This document shows positions 1 through 7,716 of a stretch of 64,000 bases of DNA, piece after piece (within the stretch, counting starts at the first letter, position 1; each line of letters opens with the position of its first letter). This DNA comes from Roseburia lenta (GTDB lineage Bacteria > Bacillota > Clostridia > Lachnospirales > Lachnospiraceae). The translations under genes were made by a program, and so were the position numbers. The notes beneath the pieces are model-generated. The model did not search any database, was not told the DNA's origin, and saw only the letters and a program-made list of their open reading frames with translations. Where the stretch lies: the NCBI RefSeq assembly GCF_014287435.1, contig NZ_JACOPG010000004.1, positions 124,001 through 188,000 of the forward strand. Reading direction: 5' to 3'.

Positions 1-1
1 C

Positions 2-325
2 GGAACCAGTTTCTTACTCTTTGTGCTCATCATCAGTGTGGTCGTATTTATGTTTATCCGCTTTGACTCACCGGTCTTGCAACTGGTATGCCGTCTGCTC
101 TTGATTCCTTTGATCGCCGGCGTTTCTTATGAGTTTATCCGTCTGGCGGGACGCAGTGAAAATCCTCTGGTGCAGATTCTCAGTAAGCCGGGCTTGTGGC
201 TGCAAAATCTGACGACCAGTGAGCCGGACGATGCCATGATCGAAGTAGGGATGGCATCGGTAGAAGCGGTCTTTGACTGGAAAAAGTTCCAAGAAGAAAA
301 TAAGGAGTGCTTCGATGAAGTATAG
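2..325 (+). CDS. DUF1385 family membrane protein, C-terminal part (5' end outside window)
   Basis: The reading frame is open from the first bases of the window, so this is the last 107 or so residues of a gene that starts upstream. It begins with a hydrophobic membrane segment, followed by a second (LLLIPLIAGVSYEFIRLAG), then the family-typical stretch PGLWLQNLTT and EPDD before a short charged tail. These are the hallmarks of the DUF1385 (YqhQ-like) family; no biochemical role is established that I can state with confidence. It overlaps the prmC start by 11 bp, so the two are translationally coupled. DUF1385 next to prmC-prfA is an arrangement I recall from other Clostridia, which supports the call. 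Confidence 0.85.
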   Translation, partial: GTSFLLFVLIISVVVFMFIRFDSPVLQLVCRLLLIPLIAGVSYEFIRLAGRSENPLVQILSKPGLWLQNLTTSEPDDAMIEVGMASVEAVFDWKKFQEENKECFDEV

Positions 326-1151
326 AGAACTCTTAAAAGAGGGCATGGAAGAACTGAAAAAAGCAGGGATCACAGATGCACAGATCGATGCAGAGTACCT
401 CTTGGAATATGTTTCCGGAATGAACCGGGCGTCTTATCTTATGTGTATGATGGAGCAGGCGCCGGAAGATGTGATAGAGCGCTATCGCGAGTTTATAAAA
501 ATGCGCGCGGCGCATGAACCTTTGCAGTATATCACCGGGGAACAGGAATTTATGGGACTGTCCTTTGCAGTTTCGCCGGAGGTTTTGATTCCAAGACAAG
601 ACACTGAGTCCTTGGTGGAAGAGACACTGTCTGTCCTTAAAGACGGCGATCTTATTCTTGATATGTGTACCGGAAGCGGCTGTATTTTGATCAGTCTTTT
701 ACATGAAAAAAAGACTTGTCAGGGTATAGGCGTTGATGTGGCAGCGACTTCTATTGCACTCGCCAGGGAAAATGCCGTGCATAATCAGGTGGAGGCAGAG
801 TGGCTGGTCAGTGATCTTTTTACAGAAGTGAAGGGCGAGTTTGATGTCATTGTTTCCAATCCGCCTTATATTGCGACGCGTGATCTGGAAGAACTCATGC
901 CGGAGGTTATCTGCCATGAGCCAAAGCGGGCATTGGACGGTCACGAGGATGGCTTGTATTTTTATCGCAAGATCATTGAACAGGCACCGCTTTATCTCAA
1001 ACCGGGCGGCCGGCTTTTGTTCGAGATCGGCTACGATCAGGGCGAGAGCGTCCCGGATCTGCTGGCGCAGGCAGGCTTTTGTGACATCGCCGTCATAAAA
1101 GATTATGCCGGTAATGACCGCGTTGTCCGCGCCCGCCTGCACGACTTGTAG
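315..1151 (+). CDS. prmC: peptide chain release factor N5-glutamine methyltransferase PrmC
   Basis: Class I SAM-dependent methyltransferase of 278 residues that methylates the glutamine of the GGQ motif in RF1/RF2. The N-terminal helical substrate domain is followed by the conserved IPRQDTE motif, a SAM-binding glycine motif (DMCTGSGCI) and the catalytic NPPY signature (SNPPYIA), in the expected order. The ATG at 315 is chosen because a TAAGGAGTG ribosome site lies just upstream; an in-frame start at 273 would only add residues that overlap the preceding gene. The next gene encodes its substrate RF1, the usual pairing. Length is normal for the family. Confidence 0.96.
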   Translation: MKYRELLKEGMEELKKAGITDAQIDAEYLLEYVSGMNRASYLMCMMEQAPEDVIERYREFIKMRAAHEPLQYITGEQEFMGLSFAVSPEVLIPRQDTESLVEETLSVLKDGDLILDMCTGSGCILISLLHEKKTCQGIGVDVAATSIALARENAVHNQVEAEWLVSDLFTEVKGEFDVIVSNPPYIATRDLEELMPEVICHEPKRALDGHEDGLYFYRKIIEQAPLYLKPGGRLLFEIGYDQGESVPDLLAQAGFCDIAVIKDYAGNDRVVRARLHDL

Positions 1152-1210
1152 CGGATACTGATATGAAGCTGAACATCTGCCTAGAAAGATTATATAAGGA
1201 GTGAACCAAT

Positions 1211-2287
1211 ATGTTTGATAAATTAGACGACCTGATTCTTCGCTACGAAGAAGTCATGAACCTATTAAGCGAACCGGATGTTGCCAACGACACCAACCGT
1301 TTCCGCAATCTGATGAAGGAACAGGCAAATCTGGCACCGATCGTAGATGCCTATAAAGAATACAAGGCATGCAAAGAGACGGTTGACGATTCTCTTGCCA
1401 TGCTGGAAGAAGAATCTGATGAAGAAATGCGTGATATGTTAAAAGAGGAACTTTCCACAGCAAGAAAGCGCATTGAAGAATTAGAGACACAGTTAAAAAT
1501 CCTGCTTTTGCCAAAGGATCCGAATGATGATAAGAACGTTATCGTAGAAATCCGTGCAGGCGCAGGTGGAGAGGAAGCAGCCCTTTTTGCGGCAGAGATG
1601 TATCGTCTTTATGTACATTATGTGGAAAGCCGTGGCTGGAAAGTGGAACTTCTGGAAGCAGACGAGACAGGCATCGGTGGTATGAAGTCAGTCAACTTTA
1701 TGGTAAAGGGCGAGGGCGCTTATTCCGTGCTCAAGTATGAATCCGGGGTACATCGTGTACAGCGTGTACCGGAGACTGAGTCCCAGGGACGTATCCAGAC
1801 TTCAACCTGTTCCGTGGCTGTTATGCCGGAGGCAGAGGAAGTAGACGTACAGATCGATGAAAAGGATATCCGTATTGATGTTATGAGAGCGTCCGGAAAC
1901 GGTGGACAGTGTGTCAACACGACGGACTCTGCGGTGCGTTTGACTCATTATCCGACCGGTATTGTTATTTATTCCCAGACAGAAAAATCCCAACTGCAGA
2001 ATAAGGCAAAGGCATTTGCCCTCTTACGTGCCAAGTTATACGATCTGGAAATGCAGAAAAAGCAGGATGCAGAAGCGGAGGAAAGACGTAGCCAGATCGG
2101 TACGGGAGATCGTTCTGAGAAGATCCGTACCTATAACTTCCCACAGGGACGTGTGACCGACCATAGAATTAATCTGACATTGTACAAGCTGGATAAGATT
2201 ATGAATGGTGATATTCAGGAAATCATCGATGCCTGTATCGCAGCCGACCAGGCAAAGAAATTAGCAAAAATGAACGAGGAAGCGTAA
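1211..2287 (+). CDS. prfA: peptide chain release factor 1
   Basis: RF1 of 358 residues, decoding UAA/UAG and triggering peptidyl-tRNA hydrolysis on the ribosome. The GGQ catalytic motif is at residues 231-233 within [16 protein letters not shown]. The codon-recognition tripeptide in the PxT position is PET (residues 187-189, after RVQRV). A PxT motif, rather than the SPF of RF2, makes it RF1. The start follows a TAAGGAGTG ribosome site at about 1197. It sits 59 bp downstream of prmC, whose product should methylate Q233, and an intrinsic terminator follows at 2348-2389. Full length and apparently intact. Confidence 0.97.
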   Translation: MFDKLDDLILRYEEVMNLLSEPDVANDTNRFRNLMKEQANLAPIVDAYKEYKACKETVDDSLAMLEEESDEEMRDMLKEELSTARKRIEELETQLKILLLPKDPNDDKNVIVEIRAGAGGEEAALFAAEMYRLYVHYVESRGWKVELLEADETGIGGMKSVNFMVKGEGAYSVLKYESGVHRVQRVPETESQGRIQTSTCSVAVMPEAEEVDVQIDEKDIRIDVMRASGNGGQCVNTTDSAVRLTHYPTGIVIYSQTEKSQLQNKAKAFALLRAKLYDLEMQKKQDAEAEERRSQIGTGDRSEKIRTYNFPQGRVTDHRINLTLYKLDKIMNGDIQEIIDACIAADQAKKLAKMNEEA

Positions 2288-2347
2288 AACATTGATTTTG
2301 CTGGATTTTCTGAATAATATCGGTTCTTTTAAACTAAATAAAATCGT

Positions 2348-2395
2348 AAGAAAAACGGTCTTTGACACAGTCAAAAGACCGTTTTTCTTATATAG
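2348..2395 (+). terminator. intrinsic terminator after prfA
   Basis: Left arm AAGAAAAACGGTCTTT (2348-2363) pairs with AAAGACCGTTTTTCTT ending at 2389, with a roughly 10-nt loop. The U-rich right arm runs into TTCTTATAT. It closes the prmC-prfA unit. The A-rich left arm means it could also work for transcripts on the other strand. Confidence 0.8.
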
Positions 2396-2432
2396 GCTAA
2401 GTTTTTTTACATGTTTTACTGTATAAAAGAAA

Positions 2433-2469
2433 TTGAAAAAGGATATAATTATGGTATAATTATACCATA
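2433..2469 (+). promoter_or_regulatory. promoter with palindromic operator for the toxin-antitoxin pair
   Basis: A -35 element TTGAAA (2433-2438), 16-bp spacer and -10 element TATAAT (2455-2460) precede the antitoxin gene. The -10 lies inside a perfect 20-bp palindrome at 2450-2469 with half-site TATGGTATAA. Antitoxins of the Phd/YefM type normally repress their own operon by binding palindromes over the promoter, so this is the likely autoregulatory site. The palindrome is seen directly; the binding is inferred. Confidence 0.7.
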
Positions 2470-2489
2470 TAGATGAGGAGGTGTTTATT

Positions 2490-2750
2490 ATGCCACAAAT
2501 AATCCCAATTAAAGATTTGAAAAATACGTCAGAGATTTCTGATATGTGCCACAAGGCAGAAGAGCCGATTTATGTAACAAAAAATGGTTATGGCGATATG
2601 GTTATCATGAGCATGGAGATTTATGAGTCAACGATGAAACAAATCACTATGTATAGAGATATTGAGATATCTGAAAAGCAGATAGAGGCAGGACAGGTAA
2701 AAGATGCCAGAACAGCACTGAAAGAAACGAGGGCAAAGTATGGCTTATAA
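2490..2750 (+). CDS. antitoxin, Phd/YefM family, of a type II toxin-antitoxin system
   Basis: Small protein of 86 residues. The N-terminus (MPQIIPIKDLKNTSEISDM) and the following segment (EEPIYVTKNGYGDMVIMSME) match the DNA-binding fold of Phd/YefM antitoxins. The C-terminal part is charged and probably disordered until it wraps the toxin. The ATG at 2490 is preferred over an in-frame GTG at 2481 because an AGGAGG-type ribosome site (2475-2482) sits at the right distance. The toxin gene overlaps it by 11 bp, the usual coupling that keeps antitoxin in excess. The locus is more AT-rich than its neighbours. Confidence 0.88.
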   Translation: MPQIIPIKDLKNTSEISDMCHKAEEPIYVTKNGYGDMVIMSMEIYESTMKQITMYRDIEISEKQIEAGQVKDARTALKETRAKYGL

Positions 2751-3051
2751 ATTGAACGTTACTGAGCATGCCGATGAACTGCTTGATAATCTTGTATATC
2801 ATCTGGTTAATCGTTTAAAGAATAAACAGGCAGCAAGACATCTGTTGGATAGCATAGATATTGTATATGACAGGTTGGAAATTGATCCATATCAGTATCC
2901 GGAGTGTAGGGACACATATCTTGCCAAGAAAGGATATCGTGAGGCAGTAGTGCCACAGATGAATTATATTGTCATATTTGATGTGAGAGTGGATGTTGTG
3001 AATGTAGTTGGTATATTCCACCAGTTAGAGAATTATCAGAGCAAATTATAA
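2740..3051 (+). CDS. toxin, RelE/ParE superfamily
   Basis: Protein of 103 residues with the RelE/ParE pattern: an N-terminal strand (YKLNVTEHADELLDNLVYHL), a helical hairpin, then the C-terminal sheet with KKGYREAVVPQMNYIVIFDV and a final VVGIFHQLENY. The KGYRE...NYIVIF segment is typical of the family's core. RelE members cleave ribosome-bound mRNA whereas ParE members poison gyrase; the sequence alone does not tell me which this is. It overlaps the antitoxin gene by 11 bp and is followed by a terminator at 3071-3100. Confidence 0.85.
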   Translation: MAYKLNVTEHADELLDNLVYHLVNRLKNKQAARHLLDSIDIVYDRLEIDPYQYPECRDTYLAKKGYREAVVPQMNYIVIFDVRVDVVNVVGIFHQLENYQSKL

Positions 3052-3070
3052 TATGTTTTGGGGTAGATCA

Positions 3071-3100
3071 GAGTCGGTCGAAAGGCTGGCTCTAATTTTT
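3071..3100 (+). terminator. terminator of the toxin-antitoxin operon
   Basis: GAGTCGGTC (3071-3079) pairs, with a few G-U wobbles, with GGCTGGCTC (3084-3092) across a GAAA tetraloop. It is followed by TAATTTTT. It lies 20 bp after the toxin stop codon. Confidence 0.7.
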
Positions 3101-3105
3101 GCACT

Positions 3106-3228
3106 TTTTCATTTTATAAGAAACCATATGGAAATTATAGTCCTGACTGGGCGGTAGTTTGTCGCAAGGAGGCACTTGCAAATGTTGATGTTGGCATCTA
3201 TTTTATAGTGGAGACAAAAACTGGTAAG
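3106..3228 (+). pseudogene. probable remnant of a type III restriction endonuclease (Res) C-terminal nuclease domain
   Basis: Read in the frame of base 3121, this stretch gives FSFYKKPYGNYSPDWAVV, then after a short charged stretch IYFIVETKTGKT. The order PxGxYxPDWA...IYFIVETKG is, from memory, that of the C-terminal PD-(D/E)xK nuclease domain of type III Res subunits (aspartate of PDWA, then ETK). Nothing upstream continues the frame into a helicase domain, there is no start codon with a ribosome site, and similarity fades after the ETK. I therefore read it as a decayed fragment left by loss of a restriction system. Short, so a chance match cannot be fully excluded. Confidence 0.5.
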
Positions 3229-3256
3229 ACAGAGGCAACCCAGACAAATGTAATAA

Positions 3257-3290
3257 AAAGCGGTCTTTGCCATGCAGGCAGGACCGCTTT
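3257..3290 (+). terminator. terminator-like hairpin in the gap before the DUF975 gene
   Basis: AAAGCGGTC (3257-3265) pairs perfectly with GACCGCTTT (3282-3290). Only a weak T-rich stretch (CTTAAACTTCCTT) follows, so termination efficiency is doubtful. It may be the relic terminator of the lost gene upstream. The remainder of the 3052-3387 gap holds a TATAAT at 3343-3348 without a convincing -35. Confidence 0.5.
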
Positions 3291-3387
3291 CTTAAACTTC
3301 CTTAATTTGCAGGATATACTACCACGCAAATGAAAAATTGTGTATAATGAATATAACTTATTTTTTACACAGGAAAGGAGCAGGCTT

Positions 3388-4191
3388 ATGTGGGATAACA
3401 AAGTCTTGAAACAAAAAGCAAAGGAGCGTATGAAGGTCAACTACTGGAAGATGCTCTTGGTTGGACTTATCATTGCCTTGGTATCAGGAGGTACAGGAGC
3501 ATCCTCCAGTGCCAGAAATTATGTCACAGGGGATAAAGAGACGACACAGTATGATGATTACGATGAGGATACATTCTTTTCCGGAGGAGATATTGATCCG
3601 GACATGATGGTGGATTCCCTTGGCTTCTGGGGTCTTTTTGGCGGAATGATGCTTGGTGTGGTGGTAGTTGCCGTTATCATTGGTATCTGCCTTGCTATTT
3701 TTGTATTGAATCCACTGGAAATTGGAGCACGTCGCTTCTTCTATCGCAATATAAATGAGAAGGCTGAATTAAAAGAAGTGGGATTTGGTTTTGACCGTAA
3801 TTATCTCGGAAATGTGAAAACTATGTTCCTGCGCGATTTATATACGGTTTTATGGACGTTGTTATTTATCATTCCGGGAATTGTAAAAAGCTATGAATAT
3901 CGTATGATGCCATATCTTTTGGCAGAACATCCGGACATGAGTACAGATGAGGCTTTTGCCACCAGTAAACGTATGATGGATGGCAACAAACTGGATGCGT
4001 TCTGGTTTGACCTTACCTTTATCGGATGGAATATCTTAGGTGCTATCACCTTTGGTATTGTTGATGTATTCTGGGTCAATGGTTACTACAACCAGTCAGC
4101 CGCTATGCTTTATGATGCGATCAAGATCGGTGATCAGAACCGCAGAATGCAGCAGGAGACGACAGCAGATCAGGAATTTGACCAGTACTAA
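3388..4191 (+). CDS. DUF975 family integral membrane protein
   Basis: Membrane protein of 267 residues. It begins with the family-typical LKQKAKERMKVNYWKMLLVGLIIALVSG, has an acidic linker (DDYDEDTFF), then several hydrophobic segments around GLFGGMMLGVVVVAVIIG, a middle motif GARRFFYRN and the second half with LFIIPGIVKSYEYRMMPYLLAEHPDMS. This pattern is DUF975. The function is unknown; members are small polytopic proteins of the Gram-positive membrane. The ATG at 3388 follows an AGGAAAGGAG ribosome site. Only 17 bp separate it from addB, so they may be co-transcribed, although no functional link is known to me. Confidence 0.85.
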   Translation: MWDNKVLKQKAKERMKVNYWKMLLVGLIIALVSGGTGASSSARNYVTGDKETTQYDDYDEDTFFSGGDIDPDMMVDSLGFWGLFGGMMLGVVVVAVIIGICLAIFVLNPLEIGARRFFYRNINEKAELKEVGFGFDRNYLGNVKTMFLRDLYTVLWTLLFIIPGIVKSYEYRMMPYLLAEHPDMSTDEAFATSKRMMDGNKLDAFWFDLTFIGWNILGAITFGIVDVFWVNGYYNQSAAMLYDAIKIGDQNRRMQQETTADQEFDQY

Positions 4192-4208
4192 AAAGGCGGG
4201 AATACAAG

Positions 4209-7200
4209 ATGTCACTACAGTTTGTGATAGGAAATGCGGGAAGCGGTAAGTCTACCTATCTTTACCGGCATGTGATCGCGGAAGCGATCAAACATCCGCA
4301 AAAAAATTATCTGGTTATCGTGCCGGAACAGTTTACCATGCATACCCAGGAAGAACTTGTGGCTATGCATCCAAAGCATGCGATCATGAACATTGACGTT
4401 CTGAGTTTTGATCGTATGGCATATCGTATTTTTGATGAACTGGGGACGGATACCTTAGAGGTCTTAGAGGAGACCGGAAAGAATCTGCTCTTGCGCAAAG
4501 TGGCACAGGAGCAGGAAACAGAATTACATGCACTTGGAAAGAATATGAAACGGCCTGGGTATATTGCCCAGGTCAAGTCTTTAATATCGGAATTTGCGCA
4601 GTACAATATCACACCGGACGCTCTGGATGAGATCATGCAGCGACCGGAACTCAGCCAGAGTTTCCGATACAAGGGAGCAGATCTGGTCACCATGTACCGG
4701 GCATTTGAGGAAAAGATTGCAGGTTCCTACATCACGACGGAACAGATCCTGCAAAAATTTTTGGATGTGGCGAAAGACTCTAAGATCCTGCGTGGATCGA
4801 CCATCGTTTTTGACGGCTTTACGGGCTTTACACCCATCCAAAATCAGGTATTGGAAATGCTTCTGCGCATTGCGGACAAGATCATGGTAACGATCACCTG
4901 TGATACAAAAGAAGAATTCTTTGGCAGGATTCATGATGAGGAACTTTTTGCCATGAGTAAAAAGACCATGGCAAAACTTGTAGATCTTTGCAGGCAGACA
5001 GGCTGTCTCTTGGAGAATCCGGTCTTACTTGACAATGCGCAGGAAAGACGTTTTGTGGCAGGAGGAAGACTGGCGCATCTTGAGGCAAATCTTTTCCGCC
5101 CGTCGGCGCATGCCTGGAAACAGAAAGAAGCATCGGAAGATGCCATCCGCATCGTCAGTCTGAAAAATCCAAGGCAGGAACTGGCATATGCTGCCGGTGA
5201 GATCACGCGCGCCGTGCGGCAAGAGGGGCGCAGATATCGCGATTTTGCCATCGTGTGTGCAGATCTGGATACCTATCGTTACAGTGCTCCGGCAGTCATG
5301 GAAGACTACCATTTACCGTATTTTTTGGATGTCAAGGCGGAGATCGTCTTTCATCCTATGATCGAGTTTATCTATGGGCTTCTTATGGTACTGGAAGAAA
5401 ATTTTTCCTATGAGAGCATCATGCGCCTGCTCCGTACCGGACTGAGCGATCTGAGCGTGGATGAGATCGACCGACTGGAAAATTATCTGCTGGCATCCGG
5501 TATACGGGGGCGAAAGAAGTACAGTGAACCTTTTACGATCGCGCCAAGAGGCTATAGCCCGGAAGACATGGTTGCCTTAAATGAGATTCGTTTGCGCCTG
5601 TTTGCCCCGATCGAGCACTTTGTGCAGAAGGTCTTTGCACAGGATGAAAGGACCCAGGAAAAAAAGGCTGGGGCATGGCTGACACCGGCAAAAAGCCTAT
5701 CGGTACGAGCCCTTTCCTATGGGCTTTATGAGTATCTGGTTTTTTATCATGTGCAGGAAAAACTGGAAAATAAGGCAGAGGACTATGAAGCCGCAGGGCA
5801 TGTGGTAAAGAGTCAAGAATATCGACAGATCTATGGCGAGTGCATGGATCTTTTAGATAAACTGGTCGCCATTTTAGGACAGGAAGCGATGACGGTAAGC
5901 GAGTATCGGGAGATCCTGTCTTCTGGTTTTGAGTCGATCGCGGTGGGCATGATCCCGCCGGATCAGGATTGTGTCGTTATTGGGGATATGGAGCGTACCC
6001 GTCTTTCGGATATCCATACCATGTATCTGATCGGGGCAAATGATGGTGCCATTCCAAAAGCACTTGGCAATGGCGGTATTTTGTCCCAACTGGATCGGGA
6101 ACAACTGATGGCACTGGATGTAGAGGTGGCACCGTCAGACCGGCAAAAAGCCTTTATGCAGCGCTTTTATCTGTATTTTGTCATGACAAAGCCGTCAAGA
6201 GAACTGGTCGTGACCTATACGCGTGTGGATGGCGACAGTAAGGCGGTGCGCAGGTCTTATCTGATCCAGACCCTTTTACAACTTTTCCCGGATATCCGGG
6301 TGGAAGAATTAGAAGAACTTCCGGCAAGAAACCGCATCCTGACTGCGGAGACCGCCCGGGACTATTATGTAGATCTCTTGCGTCAGTATGTGGAGGAGGG
6401 CAGGACAGAGGATGCCTTTCTGGCATGCCTTGCATGGGAAGAAGCAAAGGACCAAGTGACTTTCCGCCGTCTGCGGGATGCAGCCTTTTATGAGCACAAG
6501 GAAGAAAGACTGTCAAAAGCCGCGCTGGATGCTTTGTATGGCACATCCATCACAGAGAGCGTCAGCCGGTTGGAACAGTATGCCAGATGCGCTTATGCGT
6601 ATTTTCTGCGTTATGGTCTGGGGCTGCTTCCACGTCCGGAACATGCCTTTGAGGTGGCAGACATGGGAAATCTCTACCATGAAGCCTTGGAGGAGTATTC
6701 CAAGCGGCTTTTAAAAAGAGAGGATGTCAACTGGTACACGATCAGCAGGGAGCAAAGTGATGCTCTTTTGGCAGAAGCCATTGCCTACACCTATCAGACC
6801 ATGGCAAAGACAGAGGTTTTGGAAGAAGGACGGGATCGTTATATCCTACGGCGTATGGAAAAGACCCTGCAACAGACCGTGCATGCCCTGACCGAACAGG
6901 TGCGAAAGGGTTCTTTTGTGCCGAGTGCTTTTGAGGTGGATTTCCGTCAGGTTTCCGATCTGGATGCTTTGCGTTTTCAACTGGATGAGATGCACACCAT
7001 GCGCCTGCGGGGAAAAGTGGACCGTGTGGATCTATATCAGGACGGACCTTCTGTTTATGTCAAGATCGTGGACTACAAATCCGGTGCCAAAGATATAGAC
7101 TTTGCACAATTATACCAGGGACTACAAGTGCAGTTGGTCCTTTATATGGATGCGACGGCGGAGGGATTAAAAGAACGCTATCCGCAAAAGAAGATCAGCC

Positions 7201-7715
7201 CCGGCGCCATGTTTTACTACCATATCGACCGTCCGCTGCTACTGGCAGGAGATCGTACAGAGCAGGAAAAAGAGCAGGCGCTTTTAAAAGAATTGCAGAT
7301 GAAAGGTGTCGTCAATGCAGATCTGCATGTGATCGAGGCATTGCATCACGGACTGGAAGGGCGGTCGGATGTCATTCCGGCGGGGATCAATAAGGATGGA
7401 TCTTTATCTAAGACCTCAAGTGCGCTTTCCGAAGATGAATTTGCCCTGGTGTCATCCTATGTCCGTATGCTGATACAAAAGACCGGCAAACAGATCGTGG
7501 ACGGCAGGATCGATTGTGCGCCTTACCACATGGGACAGGAAAACGGATGTACCTATTGCGAATACCATGGCATTTGTGGTTTTGATGCCCGAATGGATGG
7601 TTTTGCCTATCGCAGGCTTTCCGACAAAGCAGATCGGGAGGAAATTTTGGCGCGCATGGAGGAGGATCTGCAAAAGGATCGTTACAGAGAAGAAAGAAAA
7701 GAAGGAGAGAAGTAA
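4209..7715 (+). CDS. addB: ATP-dependent helicase/nuclease subunit B (AddB)
   Basis: AddB of 1168 residues, partner of AddA in the AddAB complex that resects double-strand breaks for RecA, the Firmicute counterpart of RecBCD. The N-terminus carries a Walker A motif (GNAGSGKST, residues 8-16). The C-terminal third holds the RecB-type nuclease core (KIVDYKSGAKD). The iron-sulphur staple cysteines appear as one upstream cysteine (EQYARCAYAYFL) and a C-terminal C-x2-C-x5-C cluster (GCTYCEYHGIC). Length matches the family. The addA start codon follows one base after this gene's stop, so the pair is translationally coupled in the same order as in Bacillus. Confidence 0.96.
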   Translation: MSLQFVIGNAGSGKSTYLYRHVIAEAIKHPQKNYLVIVPEQFTMHTQEELVAMHPKHAIMNIDVLSFDRMAYRIFDELGTDTLEVLEETGKNLLLRKVAQEQETELHALGKNMKRPGYIAQVKSLISEFAQYNITPDALDEIMQRPELSQSFRYKGADLVTMYRAFEEKIAGSYITTEQILQKFLDVAKDSKILRGSTIVFDGFTGFTPIQNQVLEMLLRIADKIMVTITCDTKEEFFGRIHDEELFAMSKKTMAKLVDLCRQTGCLLENPVLLDNAQERRFVAGGRLAHLEANLFRPSAHAWKQKEASEDAIRIVSLKNPRQELAYAAGEITRAVRQEGRRYRDFAIVCADLDTYRYSAPAVMEDYHLPYFLDVKAEIVFHPMIEFIYGLLMVLEENFSYESIMRLLRTGLSDLSVDEIDRLENYLLASGIRGRKKYSEPFTIAPRGYSPEDMVALNEIRLRLFAPIEHFVQKVFAQDERTQEKKAGAWLTPAKSLSVRALSYGLYEYLVFYHVQEKLENKAEDYEAAGHVVKSQEYRQIYGECMDLLDKLVAILGQEAMTVSEYREILSSGFESIAVGMIPPDQDCVVIGDMERTRLSDIHTMYLIGANDGAIPKALGNGGILSQLDREQLMALDVEVAPSDRQKAFMQRFYLYFVMTKPSRELVVTYTRVDGDSKAVRRSYLIQTLLQLFPDIRVEELEELPARNRILTAETARDYYVDLLRQYVEEGRTEDAFLACLAWEEAKDQVTFRRLRDAAFYEHKEERLSKAALDALYGTSITESVSRLEQYARCAYAYFLRYGLGLLPRPEHAFEVADMGNLYHEALEEYSKRLLKREDVNWYTISREQSDALLAEAIAYTYQTMAKTEVLEEGRDRYILRRMEKTLQQTVHALTEQVRKGSFVPSAFEVDFRQVSDLDALRFQLDEMHTMRLRGKVDRVDLYQDGPSVYVKIVDYKSGAKDIDFAQLYQGLQVQLVLYMDATAEGLKERYPQKKISPGAMFYYHIDRPLLLAGDRTEQEKEQALLKELQMKGVVNADLHVIEALHHGLEGRSDVIPAGINKDGSLSKTSSALSEDEFALVSSYVRMLIQKTGKQIVDGRIDCAPYHMGQENGCTYCEYHGICGFDARMDGFAYRRLSDKADREEILARMEEDLQKDRYREERKEGEK

Positions 7716-7716
7716 G

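Noticed and set aside
3343..3348. TATAAT upstream of the DUF975 gene as a promoter
   Set aside because: No acceptable -35 hexamer at 16-18 bp; left as a remark only.
7516..7716. Upstream extension of addA into addB
   Set aside because: The extra residues do not belong to AddA; GTG 7717 has a good ribosome site and gives the conserved N-terminus.
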